A stretch of DNA of 54,313 bases from Sphingomonadales bacterium (GTDB lineage: Bacteria > Pseudomonadota > Alphaproteobacteria > Sphingomonadales > Sphingomonadaceae): positions 1-54,313 of the forward strand of contig JAIXYT010000035.1 of NCBI GenBank assembly GCA_027490095.1. Reading direction: 5' to 3'. The notes under the pieces were generated by a model. That model did no database searches and was not told where the DNA came from. It saw nothing but the letters and a program-made list of their open reading frames with translations. The first letter of the stretch is position 1, and each line of letters opens with the position of its first letter. This document shows positions 31,955 to 40,133 of the stretch, one piece after another. A program made the position numbers and the translations under genes.

Positions 31955-32484
31955 TTCGCCTTCTCCAGCTCGGCCAGCAGCATGGGCACATGCTCGGCCC
32001 GGATCTCACCCAGATGCTGGTAGCGCACGACACCCCGGCCATCGATCACATAGGTCTCGGGCACGCCCGAGGCGCCGAAGCCGATCATCATCCGCCCGCC
32101 CGGGTCCAGCCCGATCCGCCCAAACGGGTTGCCATGCTTCGCCAGGAACCCTTCCACGTCGGCCGGCTGGTCCCGCACGGCGATGCCGTACAGCGTCACG
32201 CCCCTGGCCTGCAGCGCTTTCAGCTGCGGCGCCTCCACCGCGCAGGGCAGGCACCAGCTGGCGAACAGGTTCACCAGCACCGGCGTCCCCGCCTTCAGGT
32301 CCGCGGTCGCAAGCCCAGGCACCCCGGCCACGCCCTCCAGCGCCATTGCCGGCGCAGGCTTGCCCACCATATGGCTGCGGACCACCGCCTGCTGCGGCTT
32401 GCCCAGGTTCTGCGCCATCAGCACCACCAGGCCAGTGAACAGCAGCAGCGGCAGCAGCCACAGGGCGCGCGTCGTCCAGCTCAT
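31951..32484 (-). CDS. ccmG: Thiol:disulfide interchange protein CcmG/DsbE
   Basis: A 177-residue membrane-anchored periplasmic thioredoxin: N-terminal helix (about 5-24), then a redoxin fold with VNLFASWCLPCAVEAPQL carrying the WCxPC active site (about 71-75), followed by VTLYGIAVRDQ and the cis-Pro GVPETYVIDGRGVVRYQHLG. It passes electrons to CcmH/apocytochrome c. The start is the ATG at 32484, 25 bases after ccmF; longer in-frame starts would overlap ccmF. Confidence 0.95.
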   Translation of the reverse strand: MSWTTRALWLLPLLLFTGLVVLMAQNLGKPQQAVVRSHMVGKPAPAMALEGVAGVPGLATADLKAGTPVLVNLFASWCLPCAVEAPQLKALQARGVTLYGIAVRDQPADVEGFLAKHGNPFGRIGLDPGGRMMIGFGASGVPETYVIDGRGVVRYQHLGEIRAEHVPMLLAELEKAK

Positions 32485-32509
32485 CGCTATCCTGTCCCGG
32501 CCCGTCCGC

Positions 32510-34450
32510 TCAGGCAGCCTGCGGCAGCGGCAGCGCACCTTCGGCGACTGCGCTGCGGCGCCGGGCCCCTGCCCGCACCTTTCCGCCCAGCGCCAGCACA
32601 CCGCCCAGCGCCATCAGCAGCCCGCCGATCCAGATCAGCCGCACCAGCGGCTTCACCCAGAAATGCACCTGCCAGCGCCCCGTGCCGTCGGGCTTGCCGA
32701 TCACCGAATACAGCTCGCCCGTCCGCCAGCCTGCCCGGCCGGCTTCGGTCGTCTCCTGCGGCGGCGCCACGAACACGCGCGACTGCGGCTTCAGCACGGC
32801 AACCGGCGCCCCGTTGCGCCGCACGTCCAGCGTCGCCTCGATCGCGGTCCAGTTCGATCCGGCCACCGGGCGCACATCCATCAGCTCGGCCCGCCAGGGG
32901 CCCATCTCGATCGCCTCGCCCACCCGCATCGTCACCAGCGCCTCGCGCTGCAACGCGCCGGAAGCCGTCGCCCCAAGGATGGACACCGCCACCCCGAAAT
33001 GCGCAAGCGCCATGCCGGCCGCGTTCAAGGTCAGCCCGCGCTTCACCAGGATCGACAGGCTGGCGACACCCAGCCACGCCGCAGCGCCGAAGCCCAGCAG
33101 AGACCCGATCTCCCGCACGCCCAGCGGCCACACGGCAATCACCACCACGGCAGCCGCCGCGATTCCCGCCGGCAGCAGCCGGCTCGCCAGATGGCCGGTC
33201 GCGCTCTTGCGCCAGCCCAGGAAGGGCGCCACCGCCATCAGGATCGCCGCCACCAGCAGCATCGGCAGCACGGTGCGGTTGAAATAGGGCGGCCCCACGG
33301 AAATCTGCGCGCCGCCGCTCGCCTCCAGCGCCATCGGGTACAGCGTGCCGACCAGCACCACCCCCAGCATCGCCGACATGAACAGATTGTTGGCAACCAG
33401 CGCCGATTCCCGGCTCACCAGCGCGAACTGGCGCCCTTCGGCCACCCGCCCTGCGGCCAGCGCATAGATGGTCAGAGCGCCCCCGATGTACAGCGCCATC
33501 AGCCCCATCAGGAACAGCCCGCGCGTCGGGTCGACGGCAAAGGCGTGGACAGAGGTGAGCAGCCCCGAGCGCACGATGAAGGTGCCCATCATGCTCAGCG
33601 AAAAGGCCGCAACCGCCAGCAACAGTGTCCAGGCCCTGAGCGCGTCACGCTTCATCACGACCGCAATGGAATGCAGCAGCGCGGTGCCGGCAAGCCAGGG
33701 CATCAGCGCCGCATTCTCGACCGGGTCCCAGAACCACCAGCCGCCCCAGCCCAGTTCGTAATAGGCCCAGAAGCTGCCAAGCGCGATTCCCATGGTCAGG
33801 AAGGCCCAGGCCCCCGCCACCCAGGGCCGCGTCGCCTTGGCCCAGGCCGGGCCCACCTTGTCCTCCAGCATGCCGGCCACCGCAAACGCAAAGGCCACCG
33901 AAAGCCCGACATAGCCGATGTAGAGAAGCGGCGGGTGGAAGGCGAGGCCGGGGTCCTGCAGCAGCGGATTGAGCCCCTGCCCCTCGGTCGGTGCAGGCAC
34001 CAGCCGCTCGAACGGGTTCGACGCGATCAGCAGGAAGGCAAAGAAGCCCAGCGCCACCATCGCCTGCACCGAAAGCACCCGGTCGCGAAAGCGCGGCCCC
34101 AGCGTCGCGGGCGCAAGCGCCACCATCGCGCCCGACAGCGCCATCACCAGCACCCACAACAGCAAGGAGCCCTCGTGATTGGCCCACACGCCCGTCCACA
34201 GATACATGTCCGGCTTCATGGAATGGCTGTTGGTCGCAACCAGCTTCACCGAGAAGTCCGACACGACGAACGCCCAGGTCAGCGCCCCGAAGGCCGCAAC
34301 CGTCATCAGCGCCTGCACCAGCGCCGAGGGCACGGCGAGCCGCATCAGCCCCTCGTCATTGCGCCACAGCCCGATGGTCACGCCAACCGCCTGCAGCAGC
34401 GCTGCTGCCGCCGCCAGCCACAGCGCGAAATGGCCGAGCTCGGGGATCAT
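32510..34450 (-). CDS. ccmF: Heme lyase CcmF
   Basis: A 646-residue polytopic protein (about 13-15 helices) that attaches heme to apocytochrome c. The WWD heme-handling motif is WGGWWFWDPVENAALMPW (about 233-250), with the flanking conserved His residues. The N-terminus MIPELGHFALWLA is the family start, and NHEGSLLLWVL (about 112-122) is also typical. The ATG at 34450 overlaps the end of ccmE by four bases. Length is normal for CcmF. Confidence 0.97.
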   Translation of the reverse strand: MIPELGHFALWLAAAAALLQAVGVTIGLWRNDEGLMRLAVPSALVQALMTVAAFGALTWAFVVSDFSVKLVATNSHSMKPDMYLWTGVWANHEGSLLLWVLVMALSGAMVALAPATLGPRFRDRVLSVQAMVALGFFAFLLIASNPFERLVPAPTEGQGLNPLLQDPGLAFHPPLLYIGYVGLSVAFAFAVAGMLEDKVGPAWAKATRPWVAGAWAFLTMGIALGSFWAYYELGWGGWWFWDPVENAALMPWLAGTALLHSIAVVMKRDALRAWTLLLAVAAFSLSMMGTFIVRSGLLTSVHAFAVDPTRGLFLMGLMALYIGGALTIYALAAGRVAEGRQFALVSRESALVANNLFMSAMLGVVLVGTLYPMALEASGGAQISVGPPYFNRTVLPMLLVAAILMAVAPFLGWRKSATGHLASRLLPAGIAAAAVVVIAVWPLGVREIGSLLGFGAAAWLGVASLSILVKRGLTLNAAGMALAHFGVAVSILGATASGALQREALVTMRVGEAIEMGPWRAELMDVRPVAGSNWTAIEATLDVRRNGAPVAVLKPQSRVFVAPPQETTEAGRAGWRTGELYSVIGKPDGTGRWQVHFWVKPLVRLIWIGGLLMALGGVLALGGKVRAGARRRSAVAEGALPLPQAA

Positions 34451-34944
34451 GCCGCCGGGTCCCCGGCAACCATGTCGCCGCCGACCGAGGCGGTCGGCGC
34501 CCCCTTCACCGGATGCCCGTTCTTCTCCAGCGCCTTGGCCACCTCGGGCGGCATGTAATTCTCGTCATGCTTGGCCAGCAGCTCCTTCGCGACGAACCGC
34601 CCGTTGCCGTCGAAGCTGCCGGTCGCGATCACGCCCTGCTTCTCGCGGAACAGGTCGGGCACCAGCCCGCGATAGCTGACGGCCGTGTCGGCCTTCATGT
34701 CCGTCACGGTGAAGTTCAGCACCAGCCCGTCGGCCGACCGCGTGACGGAACCTTCCTTCACCAGCCCCCCCAGCCGGATCACCTGGCCCGGCGTCGGCTG
34801 CTCGGCTGCAATGTCCGAAGGCGCCTTGAAATAGGCCGCCGTGTCCTCAAGCGCGAAGGCGGCAATCACCCCGGCCACCGCCAGCACGGCAAGCGCTGCA
34901 AGCGCCAGCACCAGCCGCTGCTGCTTGGGTTTCGCAACCGCCAT
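34447..34944 (-). CDS. ccmE: Cytochrome c maturation heme chaperone CcmE
   Basis: A 165-residue periplasmic heme chaperone with an N-terminal membrane anchor (about 9-30) and an OB-fold. The covalent heme-binding histidine is in LLAKHDENYMPPEV (His about 129), and IRLGGLVKEGSV and NFTVTDMKADTAVSYRGLVPDLFREKQG are conserved. The ATG at 34944 is preferred, with a GTG one codon upstream at 34947 as the alternative; both overlap the ccmD stop. The C-terminal Gly/Ala tail is variable in the family. Confidence 0.95.
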   Translation of the reverse strand: MAVAKPKQQRLVLALAALAVLAVAGVIAAFALEDTAAYFKAPSDIAAEQPTPGQVIRLGGLVKEGSVTRSADGLVLNFTVTDMKADTAVSYRGLVPDLFREKQGVIATGSFDGNGRFVAKELLAKHDENYMPPEVAKALEKNGHPVKGAPTASVGGDMVAGDPAA

Positions 34945-35078
34945 CACCTGTCTCCGTCGAGGGCCCGTTCAGCGCGCCGCATCCGCACAAGCGCCCAGAC
35001 CAGAAGGCCGCCAAGCCCGCCCAGCGTCACCGCATAGGCCGCAATGATGAAGGGTGCCGGATCATAGCTCATCGCCAT
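34944..35078 (-). CDS. ccmD: Heme exporter protein CcmD
   Basis: A 44-residue single-helix membrane protein that releases holo-CcmE from CcmC. It has the normal CcmD plan: a short N-terminus, hydrophobic helix (PFIIAAYAVTLGGLGGLLVWALV) and a basic end (RMRRAERALDGDR). The ATG at 35078 overlaps the ccmC stop by one base. It is too short to be called on similarity alone; the slot between ccmC and ccmE decides it. Confidence 0.9.
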   Translation of the reverse strand: MAMSYDPAPFIIAAYAVTLGGLGGLLVWALVRMRRAERALDGDR

Positions 35079-35830
35079 CAACCCGCCCGTGCGGCGCGCC
35101 GCAGCGCCCGCATTTCCAGCCGCTGCTCGGCAATCAGGGTCCGCATCCGCACCAGCACCAAGCCGGCGAACAGGAACAGGAAACCCAGCGCCGACAGCAG
35201 CAGCGGAGTCAGCATTTCGGGATGGATCGAACTGCCCGACACCCGGATCGAGGCCGGCTGGTGCAGCGTGTTCCACCATTCCACGGAAAACTTGATGATC
35301 GGCAGGTTGATGGTGCCCACGATCGCCAGATAGCCCGCCATCTTCAGGCCCCGCGCCCGGTCCTCGTGCAGATGCACCAGCGCGATCACCCCCAGGTACA
35401 GAAGGAACAGCATCAGCATCGATGTCAGCCGCCCGTCCCACACCCACCAGGTGCCCCAGGTCGGCCGGCCCCAGATGGAACCCGTGACAAGGCAGATGGC
35501 AGCGAACATCGCGCCCACCGGCGCAATCGCGCGGACGGACAAGGCCGCCAGCGGATGCCGCCACACCAGCGCAGCCAGCGCCGCGATCGCCATCCCCAGA
35601 TAGCCCCCAAGTGCAAACCAGGCCGAAGGCACATGCACATAGAGGATGCGCACCACCTCGCCCTGCAGGTAATCGGGCGGCGCCAGGAACAGCCCCTGCA
35701 CCAGGCCGGCGCCCAGGCAGCCCAGCCCCAGCAGCAGCAGCCACGGCGTCAGCACGGTCGCAAACCGGGTGAACCGCAGCGGGTTCGCCAGCGCATGCAG
35801 ATCGAGGTTGGAGATGTCGGGGGCAGCCAT
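35078..35830 (-). CDS. ccmC: Heme exporter/CcmE heme loader CcmC
   Basis: A 250-residue membrane protein with six helices that binds heme and hands it to CcmE. The WWD domain WGTWWVWDGRLTSMLML (about 126-142) and the flanking His residues (LYVHVPSAWFALG about 64-76; VEWWNTLHQPASI about 185-197) are intact. The start is the ATG at 35830, after which the N-terminus leads directly into the first helix. ccmB ends 94 bases upstream. Confidence 0.96.
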   Translation of the reverse strand: MAAPDISNLDLHALANPLRFTRFATVLTPWLLLLGLGCLGAGLVQGLFLAPPDYLQGEVVRILYVHVPSAWFALGGYLGMAIAALAALVWRHPLAALSVRAIAPVGAMFAAICLVTGSIWGRPTWGTWWVWDGRLTSMLMLFLLYLGVIALVHLHEDRARGLKMAGYLAIVGTINLPIIKFSVEWWNTLHQPASIRVSGSSIHPEMLTPLLLSALGFLFLFAGLVLVRMRTLIAEQRLEMRALRRAARAG

Positions 35831-35924
35831 GGCAGTCAATTCGGCCCTAGCACGCCCGATTGCAAGCCGACAGCCCCACAGCTTGCCGCAGCCGAAGGCA
35901 TGAACCGATCTGCTGAAACCGCAC

Positions 35925-36566
35925 TCATCCCCGGCTCGCGCGCAGGGCCGCGCCCGCCGCAAAGGGCGCAACCGCCGCCAGCAGCAGCGCAGACGCAATG
36001 GCCAGCCCCACCGACCCCGGCTCGGCCGGCCGGCTTCCGAACAGCAGGAGGGGAATCGCAAGCGGCACCACCAGCAGCGCCACCAGCCCGCCTCCGCCGC
36101 GCGCGCCCAGCGTCACGGCGGCCGCCAGCACGCCCAGCGCCGCAAGCCCCAGCGCACCCGCCACCAGCCCCGGCACCAGCAGACCCAGCACATCCATCGG
36201 CATTCCCAGCAGCAGCGCCGCCAGCGGCGCCGCCAGCAGCAGCGGCACGCCAAAGCCGATCCACAAGGCCACCAGCCGCGCGGCCGCCAGCGTCTCGGCG
36301 GCAATCCCCCGCACCATCAGCTGGTCCAGCGTCCCGTCCGCCGAATCGAGCGCGAACAGCGTGTTCACCGGCATCAGGCTCGCCAGCAGCGCCCCCACCC
36401 ACAGGATGCCGGGCGCCAGCCGCGCCAGCAGGGTCGGCTCCGGCCCGATCGCGAACGGCAGCAGCATCGCCACCAGCAGGAAGAAGGCGAGCGGCATCAG
36501 CCACTCCCCCGGCCGCCCGGCCATCAGCGAAAGGTCCCGCGCGATCAGGCGCCACAGCAGCTTCAT
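35925..36566 (-). CDS. ccmB: Heme ABC exporter permease CcmB
   Basis: A 213-residue six-helix membrane protein. The start at 36566 gives MKLLWRLIARDLSLMAGRPGEWLMPLAFFLLVA, the CcmB N-terminus, followed by the conserved DSADGTLDQLMV (about 73-84) and a C-terminal helix pair. CcmB acts with the ATPase CcmA to release heme-loaded CcmE from CcmC. No ccmA is next to it; the upstream neighbour is a DUF1192 gene whose stop it overlaps. The C-terminus (AALRASRG) is ordinary. Confidence 0.93.
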   Translation of the reverse strand: MKLLWRLIARDLSLMAGRPGEWLMPLAFFLLVAMLLPFAIGPEPTLLARLAPGILWVGALLASLMPVNTLFALDSADGTLDQLMVRGIAAETLAAARLVALWIGFGVPLLLAAPLAALLLGMPMDVLGLLVPGLVAGALGLAALGVLAAAVTLGARGGGGLVALLVVPLAIPLLLFGSRPAEPGSVGLAIASALLLAAVAPFAAGAALRASRG

Positions 36567-36760
36567 GACCTGAACAGGCTGTCCGCCTGGGATCGGAAGG
36601 CGCTCGCCGAATCCCGCTTCGCCTTCGTGCGGGCAACTTCGGCCTCCAGCAGCGCAATCCGCTCGCCCAGCTCGTCGACCGACAGCCGGTCCAGGTCCTC
36701 GCGGCGCAGCTGCGCCAGCAGGCTTTCCGGCCGCTTCGACAGAAACTCTTCCGGGTCCAT
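36563..36760 (-). CDS. Small DUF1192-family protein
   Basis: A 65-residue acidic/basic protein with a predicted helical hairpin: RREDLDRLSVDELGERIALLEAEVARTKAKRDSA covers most of it, the DUF1192 core (LSVDEL.ERI..LE.EI.R). It starts MDPEEFLSKR at 36760 and overlaps ccmB by four bases. In other alphaproteobacteria DUF1192 is usually adjacent to a divergent NAD(P)H quinone oxidoreductase gene, as here. It occupies the place where ccmA normally stands in a ccm operon. Function unknown. Confidence 0.85.
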   Translation of the reverse strand: MDPEEFLSKRPESLLAQLRREDLDRLSVDELGERIALLEAEVARTKAKRDSASAFRSQADSLFRS

Positions 36761-36821
36761 CGCCTCTCCCTCCCAACGCCTCCACTTGCACTTTACCCGC
36801 TGTCGCAGCAACGGGGGAAGC

Positions 36822-37823
36822 ATGACCATTCCCGCCACCATGCGCGCAATCGATCCCGCCCAGCCCGGCGGCCCCGACGTCCTCCAGGTGGTGGAGCGCC
36901 CCGTGCCCACCCCCGGCCCGGGCGAGGTGCTGATCCGTATCCACGCAGCCGGCGTGAACCGCCCCGATGTCCTCCAGCGCATGGGCCTCTACCCCATGCC
37001 GCCCGGCGCCCCCACCATCATGGGCCTCGAAGCCGCAGGCGAAGTCGTCGCACTCGGCGAAGGCGTCAGCACGCTCGCGGTCGGCGATCCCGTCACCGCC
37101 CTCGTCGCGGGCGGCGGCTATGCGGACTATGTCGCCGCCCCCGCCGTCCAATGCCTCCCCGTCCCCCCCGGCATGCGCTTCGCCGAAGCCGCGACCCTCC
37201 CCGAAACCTGGTTCACCGTCTGGGCCAACCTCGCCGACCTCGCCACCTGCAAGGCCGGCGAGAGCCTCCTCGTCCACGGCGGCACATCCGGCATCGGCGT
37301 CACCGCGATCGATTTCGCAAAGCTCTTCAACCTGCAGATCATCGTCACCTGCGGCACCGACGCCAAGTGCAAGGCCGCCCTCGAACTCGGCGCCACCCAC
37401 GCCATCAACTACCGCGACGGCGATTTCGCCCCCGTCGTCCGCGACCTCACCGGTGGCAAGGGCGTCGACGTCGTGCTCGACATGGTCGGCGGCGAATATT
37501 TCCCGCGCAACCTTGCCTCGTTGAAGGAAGGCGGCCGCCACGTCTCCATCGCCTTCCAGAAGGGCAACCGCCTCGAACTCGATATCGCCTTCCTGATGCG
37601 CCGCCGCCTCCACGTCACCGGCTCGCTGCTCCGCCCCCGCTCGGCCGCGGAAAAAGGCACCATCGCCGAAGCGCTCCGCACCCACGTCTGGCCCCATTTC
37701 GCCGACGGCACGCTGAAGCCCCACCTGTTCAAGGAATTCCCGCTCGACCAGGCAGACGACGCCCACCGCCTGATGGAATCCGGCGGCCATGTCGGCAAGA
37801 TCGCGCTCACCCTCGAGGCCTGA
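36822..37823 (+). CDS. NAD(P)H-quinone oxidoreductase (zeta-crystallin-like, MDR family)
   Basis: A 333-residue zinc-free medium-chain reductase, often called QOR or PIG3-like. The N-terminal catalytic domain has RIHAAGVNRPDVLQRMGLYPMPPGAP (about 43-68); the nucleotide motif is LVHGGTSGIGVTAIDFAK (about 148-165), and DMVGGEYFPRNL follows. The family reduces quinones or enals with NADPH in the cytosol. A GGGGGAAG ribosome site precedes the ATG at 36822. It diverges from the DUF1192 gene with a 61-bp gap, and a PAP/fibrillin gene follows after 56 bp. Confidence 0.95.
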   Translation: MTIPATMRAIDPAQPGGPDVLQVVERPVPTPGPGEVLIRIHAAGVNRPDVLQRMGLYPMPPGAPTIMGLEAAGEVVALGEGVSTLAVGDPVTALVAGGGYADYVAAPAVQCLPVPPGMRFAEAATLPETWFTVWANLADLATCKAGESLLVHGGTSGIGVTAIDFAKLFNLQIIVTCGTDAKCKAALELGATHAINYRDGDFAPVVRDLTGGKGVDVVLDMVGGEYFPRNLASLKEGGRHVSIAFQKGNRLELDIAFLMRRRLHVTGSLLRPRSAAEKGTIAEALRTHVWPHFADGTLKPHLFKEFPLDQADDAHRLMESGGHVGKIALTLEA

Positions 37824-37879
37824 CACCTGACGCCACCGGGAGGTTGACGGCAGCGGCCGCAACAGCGCCTTCTGCGCCC

Positions 37880-38497
37880 ATGCCAGACGCCGCCGTCACC
37901 CGCTCTCCCGCCGCCCTCAAGCAGGATCTCGCAAGCCTCGGCGCCCTCACCGAGGTCGGCTTCGACGCAAGCGCAGCCGACTCGGCCCGCATCCGCGCGC
38001 TCGCCGCCGAACTCGAAGCGCTGAACCCCACCCCCGAACCCGCGCGCGCCGCCGCCCTGCTCCGCGGCCGCTGGCGGCTCCTCTACTCCAACCTCGATCT
38101 CCAGCGCTCCACCACGCTCGCCCAGCTCAGCCTCGGCATCTTGCCCCACCAGAAGGTCGTGGTCACCGAGCTCTACAACGAGATCGACCCCGCAACCGGC
38201 CTCTACGACAATGTCATCCACTTCCTTGGCCAGGACGGCTCCCCCGGAATCCAGGTGATGGCCGGCCAGTACGAGGCCGAGGACGACCAGGCCATCAATC
38301 TCGTCTACACCGAGGCCCTCGTCATCGGCCCCGGTGCCCCCATCCGCCTCTCGGCCGACGGCGTCCGCGCAGGACACCTGCGCACCGAAATCACCTACCT
38401 CGACGATGGCTTCCGCCTCGCCCGCGGCGCCTTCGGCAGCCTCTACATCCTCGAACGCCTGGATCCCGCCCCCATGCGCTGGAGCCGCGACAGCTGA
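37880..38497 (+). CDS. PAP/fibrillin domain protein
   Basis: A 205-residue protein containing a PAP (plastid-lipid-associated)/fibrillin-type lipocalin-like domain. The family signature is seen in LRGRWRLLYSNLDLQ (about 61-75), followed by beta-strand patterns (KVVVTELYNEIDPATGLYDNVIHF) and the C-terminal ...LRTEITYLDDGFRLARGAFGSLYILERL, which corresponds to the typical R..RG..GS.YVL ending. Fibrillins bind carotenoids and lipids in plastids and cyanobacteria; outside those groups the domain is uncommon. Here the gene is 34 bp before a carotenoid oxygenase gene on the same strand, so handling of a carotenoid is a reasonable, unproven, inference. The start at 37880 has no strong ribosome site. 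Confidence 0.85.
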   Translation: MPDAAVTRSPAALKQDLASLGALTEVGFDASAADSARIRALAAELEALNPTPEPARAAALLRGRWRLLYSNLDLQRSTTLAQLSLGILPHQKVVVTELYNEIDPATGLYDNVIHFLGQDGSPGIQVMAGQYEAEDDQAINLVYTEALVIGPGAPIRLSADGVRAGHLRTEITYLDDGFRLARGAFGSLYILERLDPAPMRWSRDS

Positions 38498-38531
38498 CAT
38501 CCCCCGGATACCCCTTGCAGGAGACGCGTCC

Positions 38532-39935
38532 ATGTCCCTCCCTTTCCCCGACAATCCCTACCTCAAGGGCTATTACCGCCCCTTCGGCGCCGAGATGGAC
38601 GCCCCCGACCTGGTGATCGAAGGGAAGATCCCCGAAGGCCTCGAAGGCACCTTCTACAGGAACGGCCCAGACCCGGCGCACCCGCCCCACCCCGACGACC
38701 GCTACCATGTGTTCGACGGCGACGGCATGATCTACGCGATCAAACTCGCCGGCGGCCGCGCCTCCATGAAGAACCGCTACGTCCGCACCCGCAAGTACGA
38801 ACTCGAGCGCGCAGCCGGCCGCCGCCTGTTCGGCGTGTTCGGCAACCCCCGCTTCAACGATCCGTCGGTCTCCCCGATGGAATACAACACCGCCAACACC
38901 CACATCTGGCCCCACGCCGGCCAGCTGCTCGCCCTGATGGAAGGCTGCCCGCCAACCGCGCTCGATCCCGACACGCTGGAAACGGTCGGCTACGAAACCT
39001 TCGAGAACACGGTCACCGGCCCCTTCACCGCCCACCCAAAGACCGATCCCGCAGACGGCGCCATGCACGCCTTCGGCTATTCCGCCAAAGGCCCCGGCTC
39101 CACCGCGATCCGCTACAACATCGTCGATGCGCAAGGCCGCCCCCGCCACACCGCCTGGGTCGACCAGCCCTACGCCTCCATGATGCACGATTTCGCGCTC
39201 ACCCAGCGCCACATCGTCTTCCCCTGCCTCCCCGTCGTCATCTCCATGGAGCGTGCGATGCAAGGCAAGCCCATGGCCGCCTGGGAAACCGACCGCCCGT
39301 CCGTCTTCGGCGTGATGGCGAAAGGCTCCGACGGCGCCGACATCCGCTGGGTCGAAACCGACCCCACCTTCATGTTCCACATCGCCAACAGCTTCGACGA
39401 CGGCGACGACATCGTGATCGACGTCGCCGGCTCGAAGCGCGCGCCCCTCATGCCGGCCGCCGACGGCAGCCTCCCCGACCCGCAGCAGACCCGCTTCACC
39501 CTCAAGCGCTGGCGCATCGGACACAACGGCACCTTCCGCGAGGAACAGATCGACGACCTCGACCTGCAATTCCCCCGCATCGACGACCGCGTCCAGGGCA
39601 GCCGCTACGCCCGCGCCTTCGTCAACGGCACCGCAAGGCCCACCGCCGGCCGCCTCGACGGTTTCGATTCGATCGCCGCCATCCACCTCGAATCCGGCAA
39701 CCGCGACGAGTTCAGCTTCGGCGACGGCGCCTATTGCGGCGAACCCGTTTTCGTCCCCGCAGGTACAAGCGAAGGCGAAGGCTGGCTCCTCAACCTGGTG
39801 TGGGATTCCCACGCCAACGAAAGCATCCTCGCCATCACCGACGCCCGGAACGTCTCGGCAGGCCCGGTCGCCCGCATCCGCATGCCGGCGCGCGTGCCGG
39901 GTGGGTTCCACTGTCACTGGCGGAGTGCGGCATGA
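38532..39935 (+). CDS. Carotenoid cleavage oxygenase family protein
   Basis: A 467-residue member of the carotenoid/lignostilbene oxygenase family. It has the seven-blade propeller markers FYRNGPDPAHPPH near the N-terminus and YHVFDGDGMIYAI, and the four iron-binding histidines can be placed in FTAHPKTDP, SMMHDFALT, FMFHIANSF and, at the extreme C-terminus, GGFHCHW. The family splits a double bond of carotenoids, apocarotenoids or stilbenes with O2 at a non-heme Fe(II). The substrate cannot be read from the sequence; the neighbouring fibrillin gene hints at a carotenoid. The ATG at 38532 follows an AGGAGAC site. Confidence 0.93.
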   Translation: MSLPFPDNPYLKGYYRPFGAEMDAPDLVIEGKIPEGLEGTFYRNGPDPAHPPHPDDRYHVFDGDGMIYAIKLAGGRASMKNRYVRTRKYELERAAGRRLFGVFGNPRFNDPSVSPMEYNTANTHIWPHAGQLLALMEGCPPTALDPDTLETVGYETFENTVTGPFTAHPKTDPADGAMHAFGYSAKGPGSTAIRYNIVDAQGRPRHTAWVDQPYASMMHDFALTQRHIVFPCLPVVISMERAMQGKPMAAWETDRPSVFGVMAKGSDGADIRWVETDPTFMFHIANSFDDGDDIVIDVAGSKRAPLMPAADGSLPDPQQTRFTLKRWRIGHNGTFREEQIDDLDLQFPRIDDRVQGSRYARAFVNGTARPTAGRLDGFDSIAAIHLESGNRDEFSFGDGAYCGEPVFVPAGTSEGEGWLLNLVWDSHANESILAITDARNVSAGPVARIRMPARVPGGFHCHWRSAA

Positions 39936-40133
39936 GCGAAGGCGCAGCCTTCGTCCATGACTCGCGCGCAGCCCGGCCGGCGGGCCCGCTTTGCGGGCTT
40001 TGCCCGCTAACGCGGGTCCCGCCCGACGACTCGCGAAGCGCGGCCTGACCAATCCCCTGACATTGCACGGGCTCCCCGGAACCCCATTCCCGCCTATCCC
40101 ATCAACCGAAACACCAGTTCCGGGGAGATAATC
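39936..40133. other. Intergenic region with several short hairpins
   Basis: The 198 bp between the oxygenase and enoyl-CoA hydratase genes (same strand) contain GAAGGCGCAGCCTTC (39949-39963) and GGCGGGCCCGCTTTGCGGGC-type palindromes (about 39981-40030), and two GACTCGCG motifs. The GACTCGC words recall elements A and C, but no paired 45-bp arms are present. The promoter of the next gene should lie in the last 80 bp. Confidence 0.5.
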
